From Polynucleobacter sp. AM-7D1 (GTDB lineage: Bacteria; Pseudomonadota; Gammaproteobacteria; Burkholderiales; Burkholderiaceae), in contig NZ_CP061319.1 in the NCBI RefSeq assembly GCF_018688455.1, forward strand, positions 1,116,001 through 1,180,000: 64,000 nucleotides of DNA. Reading direction: 5' to 3'. A program made the translations under genes and the position numbers. This document shows positions 1 through 6,901 of this stretch, piece after piece. The first letter of the stretch is position 1. Every line of letters starts with the position of its first letter. A model generated the notes under the pieces. It was not told where the DNA came from, searched no databases, and worked only from the letters and a program-made list of their open reading frames with translations.

Positions 1-300
1 TCCTTTGATGGGGTGTTTGCCAACGCGGCGCTCTTTCATATTCCCAAAGAGGTGCTGCCTCAAGTCCTCAGTGATTTATGGTCTTGCTTAAAGCCTGGCG
101 GGATTTTGTTTAGCTCTAATCCTAGAGGCAATAATGAAGCCCACTGGTATGGCGAGCGCTTTGGGCTCTACCATGATCTGGAAGGCTGGCGCTCTTATAT
201 GAGGCAGGCCAATTTTGTAGAAATTGAGCACTACTACAGGCCTACTGGTCTACCCTTTGAGCAGCAAGCTTGGCTAGCGAGCGTTTGGAAAAAGAATTAG
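1..300 (+). CDS. Class I SAM-dependent methyltransferase, C-terminal part
   Basis: The reading frame is open from the first base and ends at the TAG at 298-300, so only the last ~100 residues are present. The visible part fits the second half of a class I methyltransferase: an acidic FDGVFANAALFHIP stretch (end of strand 4), a helix, the LKPGGILFSS segment typical of strand 5, and a final FVEIEHYYRPTG hairpin. The SAM-binding glycine loop lies upstream of the window. The substrate cannot be inferred from this fragment. An internal GTG at 13 is not a credible start because it falls inside the fold. Confidence 0.8.
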   Translation, partial: SFDGVFANAALFHIPKEVLPQVLSDLWSCLKPGGILFSSNPRGNNEAHWYGERFGLYHDLEGWRSYMRQANFVEIEHYYRPTGLPFEQQAWLASVWKKN

Positions 301-344
301 CATGGCGGTAAGATATACCGAAGTGATTAACTAGGAGAATCCTG

Positions 345-554
345 ATGCCATACGCAATTGAAGTTAAAGCCGGTCAAGAATATTGGCTCTGTGTTTGCGG
401 CAAAAGTGGAACGGGGCTTTGCAACGGATCGCATAAATCTACAGCAATACTACCCAGTCAATTCAGGGCTACAAAAGATCAAACCATTTATGTATGCGGT
501 TGTACTAAAACTCAGAACAGCCCTTTTTGTGATGGGACACATAAATCCTTGTAA
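345..554 (+). CDS. Two-motif CDGSH iron-sulfur protein
   Basis: This 69-residue protein carries two CDGSH-type cluster motifs, CVCGKSGTGLCNGSH near residue 17 and CGCTKTQNSPFCDGTH near residue 51. Each has the C-x-C-x(n)-C-x-G-x-H pattern that binds one [2Fe-2S] cluster with three Cys and one His. The protein should therefore hold two clusters, as in the bacterial and MiNT-like members of the family. AGGAG at 333-337 is well spaced before the ATG. It is cytosolic, with no signal or membrane segment. The family is linked to redox or iron handling; the exact role is unknown. Confidence 0.9.
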   Translation: MPYAIEVKAGQEYWLCVCGKSGTGLCNGSHKSTAILPSQFRATKDQTIYVCGCTKTQNSPFCDGTHKSL

Positions 555-559
555 TTCAC

Positions 560-1015
560 CTATCTGGGATTTTGAGGCGGTTCGGGATACTCGCACGAAA
601 TTTGATTGGTGTAGTAATTAATTACAAAACGCTCTACGGCCACAATCCCAGTGAGTAGAACCCCAAGCACTAAGCCAATCCGAATGGATCGTTTAACAAT
701 AGCCCCGCATGCAGCGCTGGCTCGGTATTGAGATAAGAGCCAAATCGTTACCAGGAAAAAAGCGGTGCATTTGAATCCTAAAAATAGTGGGGCAAGATCT
801 AATGGATATCGATGCGCCTCATTACTAAGCCAGTAATACGCAAATACCCGAAACGCACCTTGAACTATATTAAGTAGGCCAAAAGCGAATATCAAACTCA
901 AACACAGTGTGATTACGCTCTTGATGAGCCATTGCACTGTTTGGATGGCCCACTGAGCGCCGGCGATTAAATCATGATTGCTATTGATCGTTTTTTCACC
1001 CGACTGCTCATTCAT
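560..1015 (-). CDS. Small three-helix membrane protein, unknown function
   Basis: I place the start at the ATG at 1013-1015 (MNEQSG...), giving 151 residues. It overlaps the end of the preceding gene by eight bases, which suggests coupled translation. There are three hydrophobic stretches: about residues 32-58, 70-92 and 108-132. The tail is Pro-rich and polar (YPEPPQNPR). I do not recognise the family. It is the last gene of the minus-strand run that begins at 2449, so it is probably co-transcribed with the zinc-ribbon protein and the paralogous pair. A longer frame reaching 1039 is possible but less likely. Confidence 0.6.
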   Translation of the reverse strand: MNEQSGEKTINSNHDLIAGAQWAIQTVQWLIKSVITLCLSLIFAFGLLNIVQGAFRVFAYYWLSNEAHRYPLDLAPLFLGFKCTAFFLVTIWLLSQYRASAACGAIVKRSIRIGLVLGVLLTGIVAVERFVINYYTNQISCEYPEPPQNPR

Positions 1016-1196
1016 CCCAATCAAGCTCCAAAATAACAAAGTCGGTTCGAGAGGGATAAGATTTACGCAGGTGCTGTATTACGGCACTTTCAGACTTGCC
1101 ATAAATATTCATGGTCACTGAATCAATCGAGCGATGATTGCTATCGCTCACCGGCGAATACTGAAACTTGATGCGCGCTTTATTCCAAGTGGACAT
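1008..1196 (-). CDS. Small hypothetical protein (62 aa)
   Basis: This is a 62-residue soluble protein. It opens MSTWNKARIKFQYSP, continues with a VTMNIYGKSESAVIQHLRKSYP segment and ends in acidic FVILELDWDE. The alternating hydrophobic pattern suggests a small alpha/beta fold. It sits two bases after the zinc-ribbon gene and overlaps the next start by eight bases, so it behaves as an operon member rather than a chance frame. No family was recognised. Confidence 0.6.
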   Translation of the reverse strand: MSTWNKARIKFQYSPVSDSNHRSIDSVTMNIYGKSESAVIQHLRKSYPSRTDFVILELDWDE

Positions 1197-1198
1197 AG

Positions 1199-1534
1199 TT
1201 AATCAAACATGATGGTTGCAGGTTCAAATTCTAGCGTCATCTCTTTGCATTTAGGGCATAAATTTCCAGTGCGCGGCGCTTTATAACCACCCCACTCCAC
1301 TCCTGGTCTCCCTTCATTTGGTAGAGAGATTGGCGGCTGACCGTAAGCAATCACCTCTTGCGACTGACATGTAGGGCAAGCAATGGGATCGGCCTGCATA
1401 TTGACATTTACTAGGCCGCAAGTCTTGCAGTAATGCGGAAAAGGTGCGTTTGTTTTAAAGTCGCGCATGCCTCCACCTACAGTAATGGTCGAACTAAAAC
1501 CACACGCGCAGGAAACACTTTGTATTTGACCCAT
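1199..1534 (-). CDS. Multi-zinc-ribbon small protein
   Basis: This 111-residue protein has four cysteine pairs: C9/C11, C36-x2-C39 (YCKTCG), C53-x2-C56 (ACPTCQ) and C93-x2-C96 (LCPKCK). The last three look like zinc-ribbon knuckles, so two zinc sites are likely. A glycine-rich GGGMRDF segment follows the first pair. It could bind nucleic acid or a protein partner, but nothing in the sequence decides this. It lies in the minus-strand operon headed at 2449, between the LNCGVG-type paralogues and two short genes. Confidence 0.7.
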   Translation of the reverse strand: MGQIQSVSCACGFSSTITVGGGMRDFKTNAPFPHYCKTCGLVNVNMQADPIACPTCQSQEVIAYGQPPISLPNEGRPGVEWGGYKAPRTGNLCPKCKEMTLEFEPATIMFD

Positions 1535-1552
1535 TTTTATTCTCTTTGCTTT

Positions 1553-1897
1553 TTATAAGGTACTAGGCTCAATCGCCTCGCGTGTTTGGCAATCCTCAAA
1601 TTCCAAACGCATTTGATCATTCTCTGGAACTAGGCGCCTTAAAAAGCAATCAGGGATGGGGCCAGTAGCTTGAACATCAAGCTGATGTTTGTTGGGATAA
1701 AAGTAATGCAAGAGACTTCCCTCTGAGGCCACTTCAACCTGCCAAACATGGACAAGACCATCCATCTCCGGCCAAGGCATCATCCCTAAAGAATCAATCA
1801 CCCGCACGACCTTGCCAATATTGCCGCTAAATTTGGCATTGACTGTAATCGCTAGTGAGCCCACTTCACAATTGAGCTTTGGTGTATCACTCATCAT
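1553..1897 (-). CDS. Paralogue B of a tandem small-protein pair
   Basis: About 114 residues, or 113 if the second ATG at 1894 is used. It is clearly homologous to the gene just upstream. Both share TPKLNCEVG / TSKLNCGVG, then LAITVN, a G(N)IGKVVRV / LGNIVRI strand, an aromatic W-x-V-x-VA-x-EG segment and a GPxPDxxLRR motif near the end. It looks like a small beta-rich cytosolic domain of unknown function. It overlaps the end of its paralogue by 11 bases, so the two are translationally linked. I cannot name the family with confidence. Confidence 0.7.
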   Translation of the reverse strand: MMSDTPKLNCEVGSLAITVNAKFSGNIGKVVRVIDSLGMMPWPEMDGLVHVWQVEVASEGSLLHYFYPNKHQLDVQATGPIPDCFLRRLVPENDQMRLEFEDCQTREAIEPSTL

Positions 1898-2267
1898 GCG
1901 TTAGCTCCTCTTGGATTGTTTGGTCTGCAGGTTCAGTAAGCAGTAAATCCATTTGCAATTGCTCTGAATTAATGAATTCATCCATGAGGTAGTTTTGCGG
2001 AGGCGTGATGCGCCGCAAGTACTTATCAGGCACTGGGCCTTCCTGAAAGCCCTCAATGCCATCTTCCATTTGATAAAAGAGTTGACCCCCTTCTGTGGCG
2101 ACCTGCACATTCCAAGTAAAAAGCGGCTCGCTAAATCCTTGCCACTCCTCAAAGCCACTTGCGGAAAGGATTCGCACAATATTGCCTAGGTTCTGGGGAA
2201 AAGAGCAATTAACCGTTATGGCCAAGTCCCCTACACCGCAATTGAGCTTGCTTGTGTGTTCTGTCAT
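1887..2267 (-). CDS. Paralogue A of a tandem small-protein pair
   Basis: This 126-residue protein starts MTEHTSKLNCGVGDLAITVN and contains FTWNVQVATEGGQ and GPVPDKYLRRITPP, all matched in the following gene. It has an acidic, Gln-rich C-terminal tail of about 35 residues that the paralogue lacks in this form. The ATG overlaps the upstream stop by four bases (ATGA), preceded by AGGAGA. Tandem duplication within an operon suggests a heteromeric partner or dose effect, but this is inference. Function unknown. Confidence 0.7.
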   Translation of the reverse strand: MTEHTSKLNCGVGDLAITVNCSFPQNLGNIVRILSASGFEEWQGFSEPLFTWNVQVATEGGQLFYQMEDGIEGFQEGPVPDKYLRRITPPQNYLMDEFINSEQLQMDLLLTEPADQTIQEELTHDE

Positions 2268-2449
2268 CTTCTTCTCCTGTATTTGGCACGCACTTTTTCC
2301 CTCTCAACAAATAGCAAATGGCTACAGATTCCTCGGCTCAATACCAAGAATAAGCCGAATAAAAACCACAGCACTAATGACAGCTCAAACCCCTGCTCTA
2401 GGCTGACCGCACTGACAAACATGAGGAGGATGCCAATAAATTTGATCAT
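2264..2449 (-). CDS. Small basic-tailed membrane protein, first gene of operon
   Basis: This is a 61-residue protein with two hydrophobic segments (about 1-17 and 22-40) and a strongly basic tail, EREKVRAKYRRRR, expected on the cytoplasmic face. The ATG at 2449 has a good Shine-Dalgarno (AAAGGGG) and its TGA overlaps the next start by four bases. A perfect 19-base palindrome begins 43 bases upstream, so this is probably the first gene of a regulated operon running down to 560. Function unknown. Confidence 0.65.
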   Translation of the reverse strand: MIKFIGILLMFVSAVSLEQGFELSLVLWFLFGLFLVLSRGICSHLLFVEREKVRAKYRRRR

Positions 2450-2491
2450 TTTTACCCCTTTAAATCGATATTCATCAGATTAATGACCTAC

Positions 2492-2510
2492 TAGCTCATT
2501 AAATGAGCTA
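2492..2510. promoter_or_regulatory. Perfect palindromic operator, site 1 (proposed WYL-regulator site)
   Basis: TAGCTCATTAAATGAGCTA is a perfect palindrome with 9-base arms around one central base. It lies between the divergent genes at 2449 (minus) and 2568 (plus, the WYL regulator), so it could control both. Related sequences occur at 5594, 10858 and 16869. The assignment to the WYL protein is inferred from adjacency and recurrence. Confidence 0.75.
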
Positions 2511-2567
2511 TAAAGTAAATAAAGTGATAAAAACAATAACCTTTATGACATTGATTAAGAGAGCCAA

Positions 2568-3539
2568 ATGAGCGATCCAGAGCGTCTACACCGCATTAAG
2601 TACATGATTCAGCAGCGTAAATGCGTGCCAATTGAAGACTTTATGAGTGAGCTCGAGATCTCCAAGGCGACCTTTAAGCGCGATTTGGAATACCTGCGCT
2701 CTCGCTCAAAAGCCGATATTGAATATGATCGCTTTTTAGGCGGTTATAAGTTCAAAGAAGGCAGCGACATTAATAAGATTGAGCTCACCGGCATCTGGTT
2801 CTCTGAAAAAGAGGCTACTGCCTTAGTTCTCATGCAGCACCTTTTATCTTCACTAGATCAAGGCGGCCTCATTGGCCCACACATCGAACCGCTCACCGCG
2901 ATTATTGATGGCATTTTGGGTAAAAACGAAACAACTGCCAAAGAATTGCGTAAGCGTATCAAAGTAATTGGCATGGGATCGCGCAAAAATTCCATGGATA
3001 ACTTCTCAGAGATTGGAGCTGCCCTATTAAAGCGCAATCGCTTAGTGATTCGCTATCACTCCAAAGGTAAGGATGAGAATACCGAGCGCGAGATCTCACC
3101 GCAGCGCCTGATCTATTATCGTGAAAACTGGTACCTTGATGCCTACTGTCATATGCGCAATGATTTACGCAGCTTTGCTATTGATGGCATCTCCACTGCA
3201 GTACTGACGAATACCAAGGCTCAAGAGATAGCTGAAAAAGAATGCCAAGAACACTTTGCGGAGAGTTACGGCATCTTCTCTGGTAAAGCAACGCAAAGGG
3301 CAAAGCTACGATTTACACCAGAGCATGCTAGGTGGGTTGCCGGTGAACATTGGCATGGCCAGCAAGTAGGCTCTTTTGATAAAGAGGGTTACTTCAACCT
3401 CGAGTTTGACTTTAACCAAGATCCTGAATTAGTCATGGATATTTTGAAACACGGCTCTGGCGTTGAAGTGATTGGGCCAGCGGGCCTTAAAGCAAAAGTC
3501 AAAGCGGAATTACAAAAAGCATTTCAAAACTACGCTTAA
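2568..3539 (+). CDS. WYL-domain transcriptional regulator (YafY type)
   Basis: This 323-residue protein has a DeoR/HTH_11-type winged helix at residues 5-62 (PIEDFMSELEISKATFKRDL, then RFLGGYKF for the wing). The WYL domain lies around 150-215 with the defining WYL at 188-190 (ENWYLDAY), followed by a C-terminal extension domain to 323. WYL domains sense ligands, including nucleic-acid-like ones in some members. It is encoded alone on the plus strand, divergent from the 2449 operon, with a perfect palindrome 58 bases before its ATG. It probably controls itself and the minus-strand operons carrying the same palindrome. Whether it represses or activates is not visible. Confidence 0.9.
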   Translation: MSDPERLHRIKYMIQQRKCVPIEDFMSELEISKATFKRDLEYLRSRSKADIEYDRFLGGYKFKEGSDINKIELTGIWFSEKEATALVLMQHLLSSLDQGGLIGPHIEPLTAIIDGILGKNETTAKELRKRIKVIGMGSRKNSMDNFSEIGAALLKRNRLVIRYHSKGKDENTEREISPQRLIYYRENWYLDAYCHMRNDLRSFAIDGISTAVLTNTKAQEIAEKECQEHFAESYGIFSGKATQRAKLRFTPEHARWVAGEHWHGQQVGSFDKEGYFNLEFDFNQDPELVMDILKHGSGVEVIGPAGLKAKVKAELQKAFQNYA

Positions 3540-3541
3540 GG

Positions 3542-4024
3542 CTAACGAATACTCCAGTCGTGTGCTAAATCAATAAAAAGCGCTGCCTCTTGCGAGAGGT
3601 ATTGGGCAGATGGGTAGATCCCTACCCTACCTAGATCAAGTCGATCTGCATCCCAGCAGGTTTGAATCGTGGCATTAGTTGAGACTTCGCCCCCAGAGTG
3701 GTGATGCAAGGCATAGCAAAGATAGTCTAGTTGCAAGGGTTGTAACTGAAAGTAATCCCCATGGATGCCATGCGCAAATTCAGCAGCACGCTTACCGTGA
3801 TCGGGATCGCGGCCATCATTGCGCCGGCAACTGTCATGCAAAAAACCAAAGAGCTCAACCACTAATAAGTCAGCCTTACGCAACTGGCCGATATTTTTGC
3901 CATGGTGCAAGACCCGAGCCCAATGATTAGCTCCATGGATCCCCTGCCAATCTAAAGCAAACTCATCGCGAATGAGCGCAATGAGTCCACTTCGGTCATA
4001 GGAAGACTTAACTTGCTCGATCAT
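3542..4024 (-). CDS. HD-superfamily hydrolase-like protein
   Basis: This 160-residue protein has metal-site residues of an HD fold: H34 (HGANHWARV), the H63-D64 doublet (FGFLHDS), H76 and the His run at 107-109 (YALHHHSGG), then D125/D127 in TCWDADRLDLGR. Such proteins are phosphohydrolases acting on nucleotides or phosphate esters; the substrate is not predictable here. The gene starts inside the end of the DUF3293 gene (four-base overlap), as third gene of the run 5108-3542. It ends two bases from the WYL gene, tail to tail. Confidence 0.8.
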   Translation of the reverse strand: MIEQVKSSYDRSGLIALIRDEFALDWQGIHGANHWARVLHHGKNIGQLRKADLLVVELFGFLHDSCRRNDGRDPDHGKRAAEFAHGIHGDYFQLQPLQLDYLCYALHHHSGGEVSTNATIQTCWDADRLDLGRVGIYPSAQYLSQEAALFIDLAHDWSIR

Positions 4025-4728
4025 GGATAGAGCTTTTCTAAGCCGTTTGAAGTGAGTTTGAACATGCGGTCGAGTTCAGTCCCAATCGAAATAGCGCAAC
4101 CATCAGGCCGAGCTTGTGGCCATGGCGTATTCCAATCCCAAGAGCCTGGTGCTAGCCAGTGCTCTTGCTCCTTGTTACTCACCGTCATTAACCAATTACG
4201 CTCTGCTTTTGGCAATTGCTTGGCCGCTGCATGCAAATGCACAGGCAATTCGTCAAACCATTCCTCGAGCTCTTCTGCACTAGGATCCGCTACGGGGTAA
4301 CGCAGCTTGAGATTAACTAAGGCATTGGCATTGGCAATCCACAAAAATGCATTTTGCCCATATTGATCTGCCAATTGCTCAGCATGTGAGCGTGAAAGCC
4401 CCAGAGCAAGCACACTAGGCTCAGCATCCCAATCATCATGCGGATCAGTGCCCAGGCCTTCAATTGTCTCTATGCCCGCCTGAGTAAGCTCTGCCACTAG
4501 TTTTTGATGCGCCGCTTGATTTTCTTCTTCAGAACGTACTTGGCTATAGGGGTTACACGCCGTTATAAAGGCAGCACTGGTCGCGCCATAGGTATTGAGT
4601 AAATCACTGAGGGCGTGATTGACCTCTCCCGCTTTCAGTAAATAGATTTCCTCACCATGATGGACGAAGTAATGGGCATTGCGATAGGCCTTTACAAGCC
4701 ATGGTGCAATCGTTCTGTTGGTATTCAT
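4021..4728 (-). CDS. DUF3293 domain protein
   Basis: This 235-residue protein has an N-terminal half matching DUF3293: SAAFITACNPYS near residue 52, an N-x-A-x-L segment, WDAEPSVLALGLS near 103 and YGQNAFLW near 123. The C-terminal ~110 residues (ELEEWFDELPVHLH..., GSWDWNTPWPQ) form a second unrecognised part, so the protein is longer than minimal DUF3293 proteins. No signal peptide or membrane segment. Starts and stops overlap by four bases with both neighbours, so it is tightly coupled to the HD protein and to the 127-residue protein. Function unknown. Confidence 0.75.
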   Translation of the reverse strand: MNTNRTIAPWLVKAYRNAHYFVHHGEEIYLLKAGEVNHALSDLLNTYGATSAAFITACNPYSQVRSEEENQAAHQKLVAELTQAGIETIEGLGTDPHDDWDAEPSVLALGLSRSHAEQLADQYGQNAFLWIANANALVNLKLRYPVADPSAEELEEWFDELPVHLHAAAKQLPKAERNWLMTVSNKEQEHWLAPGSWDWNTPWPQARPDGCAISIGTELDRMFKLTSNGLEKLYP

Positions 4729-5108
4729 GCGTTGCCCCTGGTTTGAGCTTCTAGATTATTTGCCAATGAAAAAATATCAATCGGCGCTGCAGGGTTTGTT
4801 GGCCAGTGATAGCCAATACCCAGCTCTTTCGCCTTGCGGATGCGATGATGCAATTTTAATGCTGAAGAAAAGTAATACAAGCTAGGGTTTGTAATCACCC
4901 GCTCATACTCATACTGCTCAGCTTGCACCGTCACGCCATCAACTCGGTAAAAATACTCACCTTGATGCTCAATGGCTTCAGCAATGTAATTATTTTCATC
5001 TTTGATATAGGCTATTGGAATATATCGATCTCGAAGGATCTCCAGTACCTTTTTCCACTTGCTGCCATTTGATTGCAGTAAACCAATTTTGAGTTGGGTA
5101 ATATTCAT
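4725..5108 (-). CDS. Hypothetical protein (127 aa), first of a three-gene operon
   Basis: A soluble 127-residue protein with an alpha/beta pattern: a first helix (SNGSKWKKVLEILRDR), short strands (IPIAYIKDENNYIAEAIEH, GEYFYRVDGVTVQ) and a basic helix (FSSALKLHHRIRKAKELG). No family recognised. The ATG at 5108 follows AGGAGAATGCA. A ~65-base upstream segment closely resembles the segment before the gene at 6675, so the two probably share a promoter or leader type. Confidence 0.65.
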   Translation of the reverse strand: MNITQLKIGLLQSNGSKWKKVLEILRDRYIPIAYIKDENNYIAEAIEHQGEYFYRVDGVTVQAEQYEYERVITNPSLYYFSSALKLHHRIRKAKELGIGYHWPTNPAAPIDIFSLANNLEAQTRGNA

Positions 5109-5112
5109 TGCA

Positions 5113-5178
5113 TTCTCCTATTTAGCCAATTTGACGAGGGTCTGGGCTTGGCAATTGGGATTAAACCGCCCTTACTAC
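5113..5178 (-). repeat. Shared upstream element, copy A
   Basis: Read on the minus strand, these ~66 bases immediately before the 5108 gene align with those before the 6675 gene (copy B, 6681-6746) at roughly four fifths identity. The best-conserved blocks are TAAGGGCG, AATTGC, TCGTCAAA, GCTAAAT and GGAGAA. The coding sequences behind the two copies are unrelated, so the similarity is confined to the leader/promoter. Confidence 0.6.
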
Positions 5179-5186
5179 TTCAATTT

Positions 5187-5549
5187 CTAATGCAACACCG
5201 ACTCACTCACTTCGGGCTTTCCTTCTAGATCTTTTTTTTGACTAGTGACCAAATACTCTTTGGTCTCGAGCGCCACTTTGAGGTACGCATCAGTCGCTGC
5301 TCTAAAGGCATCAGCACCCTCTTCCTTACTAAAGATGTAGGTGAGGCTATAAATCAGGTTATCGCCATCTTCACCATCGACTGTGACGGTATTGATTTCA
5401 TCGTTGTCGACTACGCGCAAGCCTCTAGTAAATTCAGGCTTCTCACCATCGACCCAGCTCATGTCTAAGCGGTCAATATCAAACCGTAGACTACGAAAGA
5501 GGTTGCACACAGTAAAGCGAGCGCCATTGAGATAGGTATAGTCACGCAT
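5187..5549 (-). CDS. Hypothetical protein (120 aa) behind operator site 2
   Basis: A soluble 120-residue protein. The first ~75 residues alternate in a beta-rich pattern (YTYLNGARFTVCNLFRSLRFDIDRLDM, then VDNDEINTVTVDGEDGDNLIYSLTYIF). They are followed by a helix (EEGADAFRAATDAYLKVALETKEYL) and a charged tail. No family recognised. The operator-like palindrome at 5594 begins 45 bases before its ATG, the same placement as in front of the 2449 operon. It appears to be a single-gene unit. Confidence 0.65.
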   Translation of the reverse strand: MRDYTYLNGARFTVCNLFRSLRFDIDRLDMSWVDGEKPEFTRGLRVVDNDEINTVTVDGEDGDNLIYSLTYIFSKEEGADAFRAATDAYLKVALETKEYLVTSQKKDLEGKPEVSESVLH

Positions 5550-5593
5550 GATTTCTCCCTTGTTGATTTGATAAATTCATTGTAAAAACCTGA

Positions 5594-5632
5594 TAGCTCA
5601 TAGATTGAGCTTCTGACTCCTTTTTTGAGCTA
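5594..5632. promoter_or_regulatory. Operator site 2 with a second degenerate site
   Basis: TAGCTCATAGATTGAGCTT (5594-5612) keeps the AGCTCA-N5-TGAGCT core of site 1. A weaker copy at 5614-5632, with a good right half (TTGAGCTA) and a poor left half, matches site 1 at 13 of 19 positions. It lies exactly 20 bases further on, about two helical turns, which fits cooperative binding. It is upstream of the 5549 gene and overlaps the stop codon of the 5630 gene. Confidence 0.65.
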
Positions 5633-6247
5633 TCCCAAGCCATAATCACCCTCCAATACTTCTAGGCGAATTCCTTGCTCAAGCTCGTTAAGCCGAGCCT
5701 GTAATAAGGAGATCGATAGCAAGTCAGGCACTTCAACCCAGAGGGATTCATTACCCGGATGAAAGCCATCAATAAAGCGAATACTGCCCGCTGTTTTTCC
5801 GGCAACATCAAACTGCGGCCCTAGATCAATTCCCTCTAGTTCTTTGTAGGCCAAGGCATTGGGCGATTGATGACGTAGCCACCAATCCAGCACCAAGTCA
5901 TCATCGGCTTTTGTATATAAGCGATCTTGCGCTCCACATTTACATAGGTCATAGTTCTCACGCAGATACTCCAGCGTGTCATTCTCACTATGTCCCCAAG
6001 CAATATTGCCAAATTCTTCCCAAGTAAATTGAGGATCAAGGTACTCGTTCGGCTTACCACCTAGGAACAAGGCAAACTTTCCCTCACTCGGTGCGGCGTA
6101 TAGCGTTTCTAAGCTACGCGCTATAGGCTCAATAAGTAGAGGCTTATCTTCTTGAGCTATGAGCCACTGCGCCTCTTTTAAGAACTGGCTTGTCAATAAG
6201 GCTCCAACAGCTGCGCTTGAGCGAATCAAAAAGGATCTGCGGTTCAT
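5630..6247 (-). CDS. Probable Tat-exported protein, unknown function
   Basis: The N-terminus MNRRSFLIRSSAAVGALLTSQFL has the twin-arginine pattern (RRSFL) plus a hydrophobic core, so export as a folded protein is likely. The ATG at 6247 is preferred because AGGAGG lies seven bases before it; the ATG at 6253 is only one base from that Shine-Dalgarno. The mature part, about 170 residues, is acidic and contains a CKC pair (NYDLCKCGAQ) and many Trp/Tyr. No family recognised. The start overlaps the end of the 6675 gene, so the two are probably one unit. Confidence 0.65.
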   Translation of the reverse strand: MNRRSFLIRSSAAVGALLTSQFLKEAQWLIAQEDKPLLIEPIARSLETLYAAPSEGKFALFLGGKPNEYLDPQFTWEEFGNIAWGHSENDTLEYLRENYDLCKCGAQDRLYTKADDDLVLDWWLRHQSPNALAYKELEGIDLGPQFDVAGKTAGSIRFIDGFHPGNESLWVEVPDLLSISLLQARLNELEQGIRLEVLEGDYGLG

Positions 6248-6675
6248 GAGCATACCTCCTCATGATTGGCTTGGGATATTTCATCCAAACTTGGAATATG
6301 GATCCACCAACCTGCTTGATAGTGGCGTCCTTTTTTCCTAGGCTTAAAAGTAAACCAAGTGCTACCGGTAGTTTTAATGGGGGTCTCGTACAACCACTCA
6401 TCGGTGATGCAAATATACCCAGCAGGAAAAAATCCATGATCTGCATAATGAAATAACAACAGATTGAGCAAATACTCCCGCTTTAAAAAGGAATAGGCAT
6501 GAGTGCCATGTGGGCCGTACCTCTGAGGCGAACAATGATCGACTATTTGCTTGGCCTGCTCGATCACCAGCTCATCTTGGATATTGGCATCAATGTTGGC
6601 CACCCAAGTTTTTTCTGCTCCGCACTCACCCCAAGAGGTTTGAATCCGTTTTGAATCTCTTGTAAAAAAAGACAT
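6244..6675 (-). CDS. Hypothetical protein (143 aa)
   Basis: A soluble protein with Trp- and aromatic-rich segments (TWVANIDANIQDELVIEQAKQIVDHC, YLLNLLLFHYADHGFFPAGYICITDEWLY, STWFTFKPRKKGRHYQAGWWIHIPSL). No signal peptide. The ATG at 6675 has GGAGAAACAAT before it. The leader matches that of the 5108 gene (copy B). It overlaps the start region of the Tat-type gene and may act with it. Family unknown. Confidence 0.65.
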   Translation of the reverse strand: MSFFTRDSKRIQTSWGECGAEKTWVANIDANIQDELVIEQAKQIVDHCSPQRYGPHGTHAYSFLKREYLLNLLLFHYADHGFFPAGYICITDEWLYETPIKTTGSTWFTFKPRKKGRHYQAGWWIHIPSLDEISQANHEEVCS

Positions 6676-6680
6676 ATTGT

Positions 6681-6746
6681 TTCTCCGATTTAGCTAGTTT
6701 GACGATGTGTCGGGCCTAGCAATTTGGCTTAAAGCGCCCTTAAAAC
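6681..6746 (-). repeat. Shared upstream element, copy B
   Basis: This is the second copy of the ~66-base leader described at 5113-5178. It starts directly after the terminator of the preceding operon, so it probably contains the promoter of the 6675 gene. I could not assign clear -35 and -10 boxes. Confidence 0.6.
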
Positions 6747-6750
6747 AAAA

Positions 6751-6771
6751 AACCCACCAAGGCGGTGGGTT
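6751..6771 (-). terminator. Rho-independent terminator of the DUF4407/HD operon
   Basis: AACCCACC and GGTGGGTT pair over 8 bases around a five-base loop. On the minus strand the hairpin is followed by a run of U (TTTTTTGTTTT), so it ends transcripts coming from 6902. Confidence 0.85.
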
Positions 6772-6901
6772 TGTCGCTTTGGATTACCCGTAGCTATTCG
6801 CTTTGGGTCTCATCTTTTTTAGCACCTTACTAGCGTTAGCAGGTTGCTGTGGCGACAAAGCCATCTCTTAATGTAGGTTCAATTATAAAAACTTTAGCAG
6901 A
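6772..6901 (-). other. Non-coding 3' region with nested inverted repeats
   Basis: No gene fits in this 130-base stretch between the ppGpp-hydrolase-like gene and its terminator. TTTGTCGC at 6770-6777 pairs with GCGACAAA at 6852-6859. Inside, AGCACCT (6821-6827) can pair with AGGTTGCT (6841-6848). On the minus strand this makes an extended structured 3' UTR, or a small RNA ending at the terminator. I could not match it to a known RNA family. Confidence 0.35.

Noticed and set aside
358..621. Frame overlapping the CDGSH gene
   Set aside because: Out-of-frame reading with no motif, while the other frame has two intact cluster motifs and a Shine-Dalgarno.
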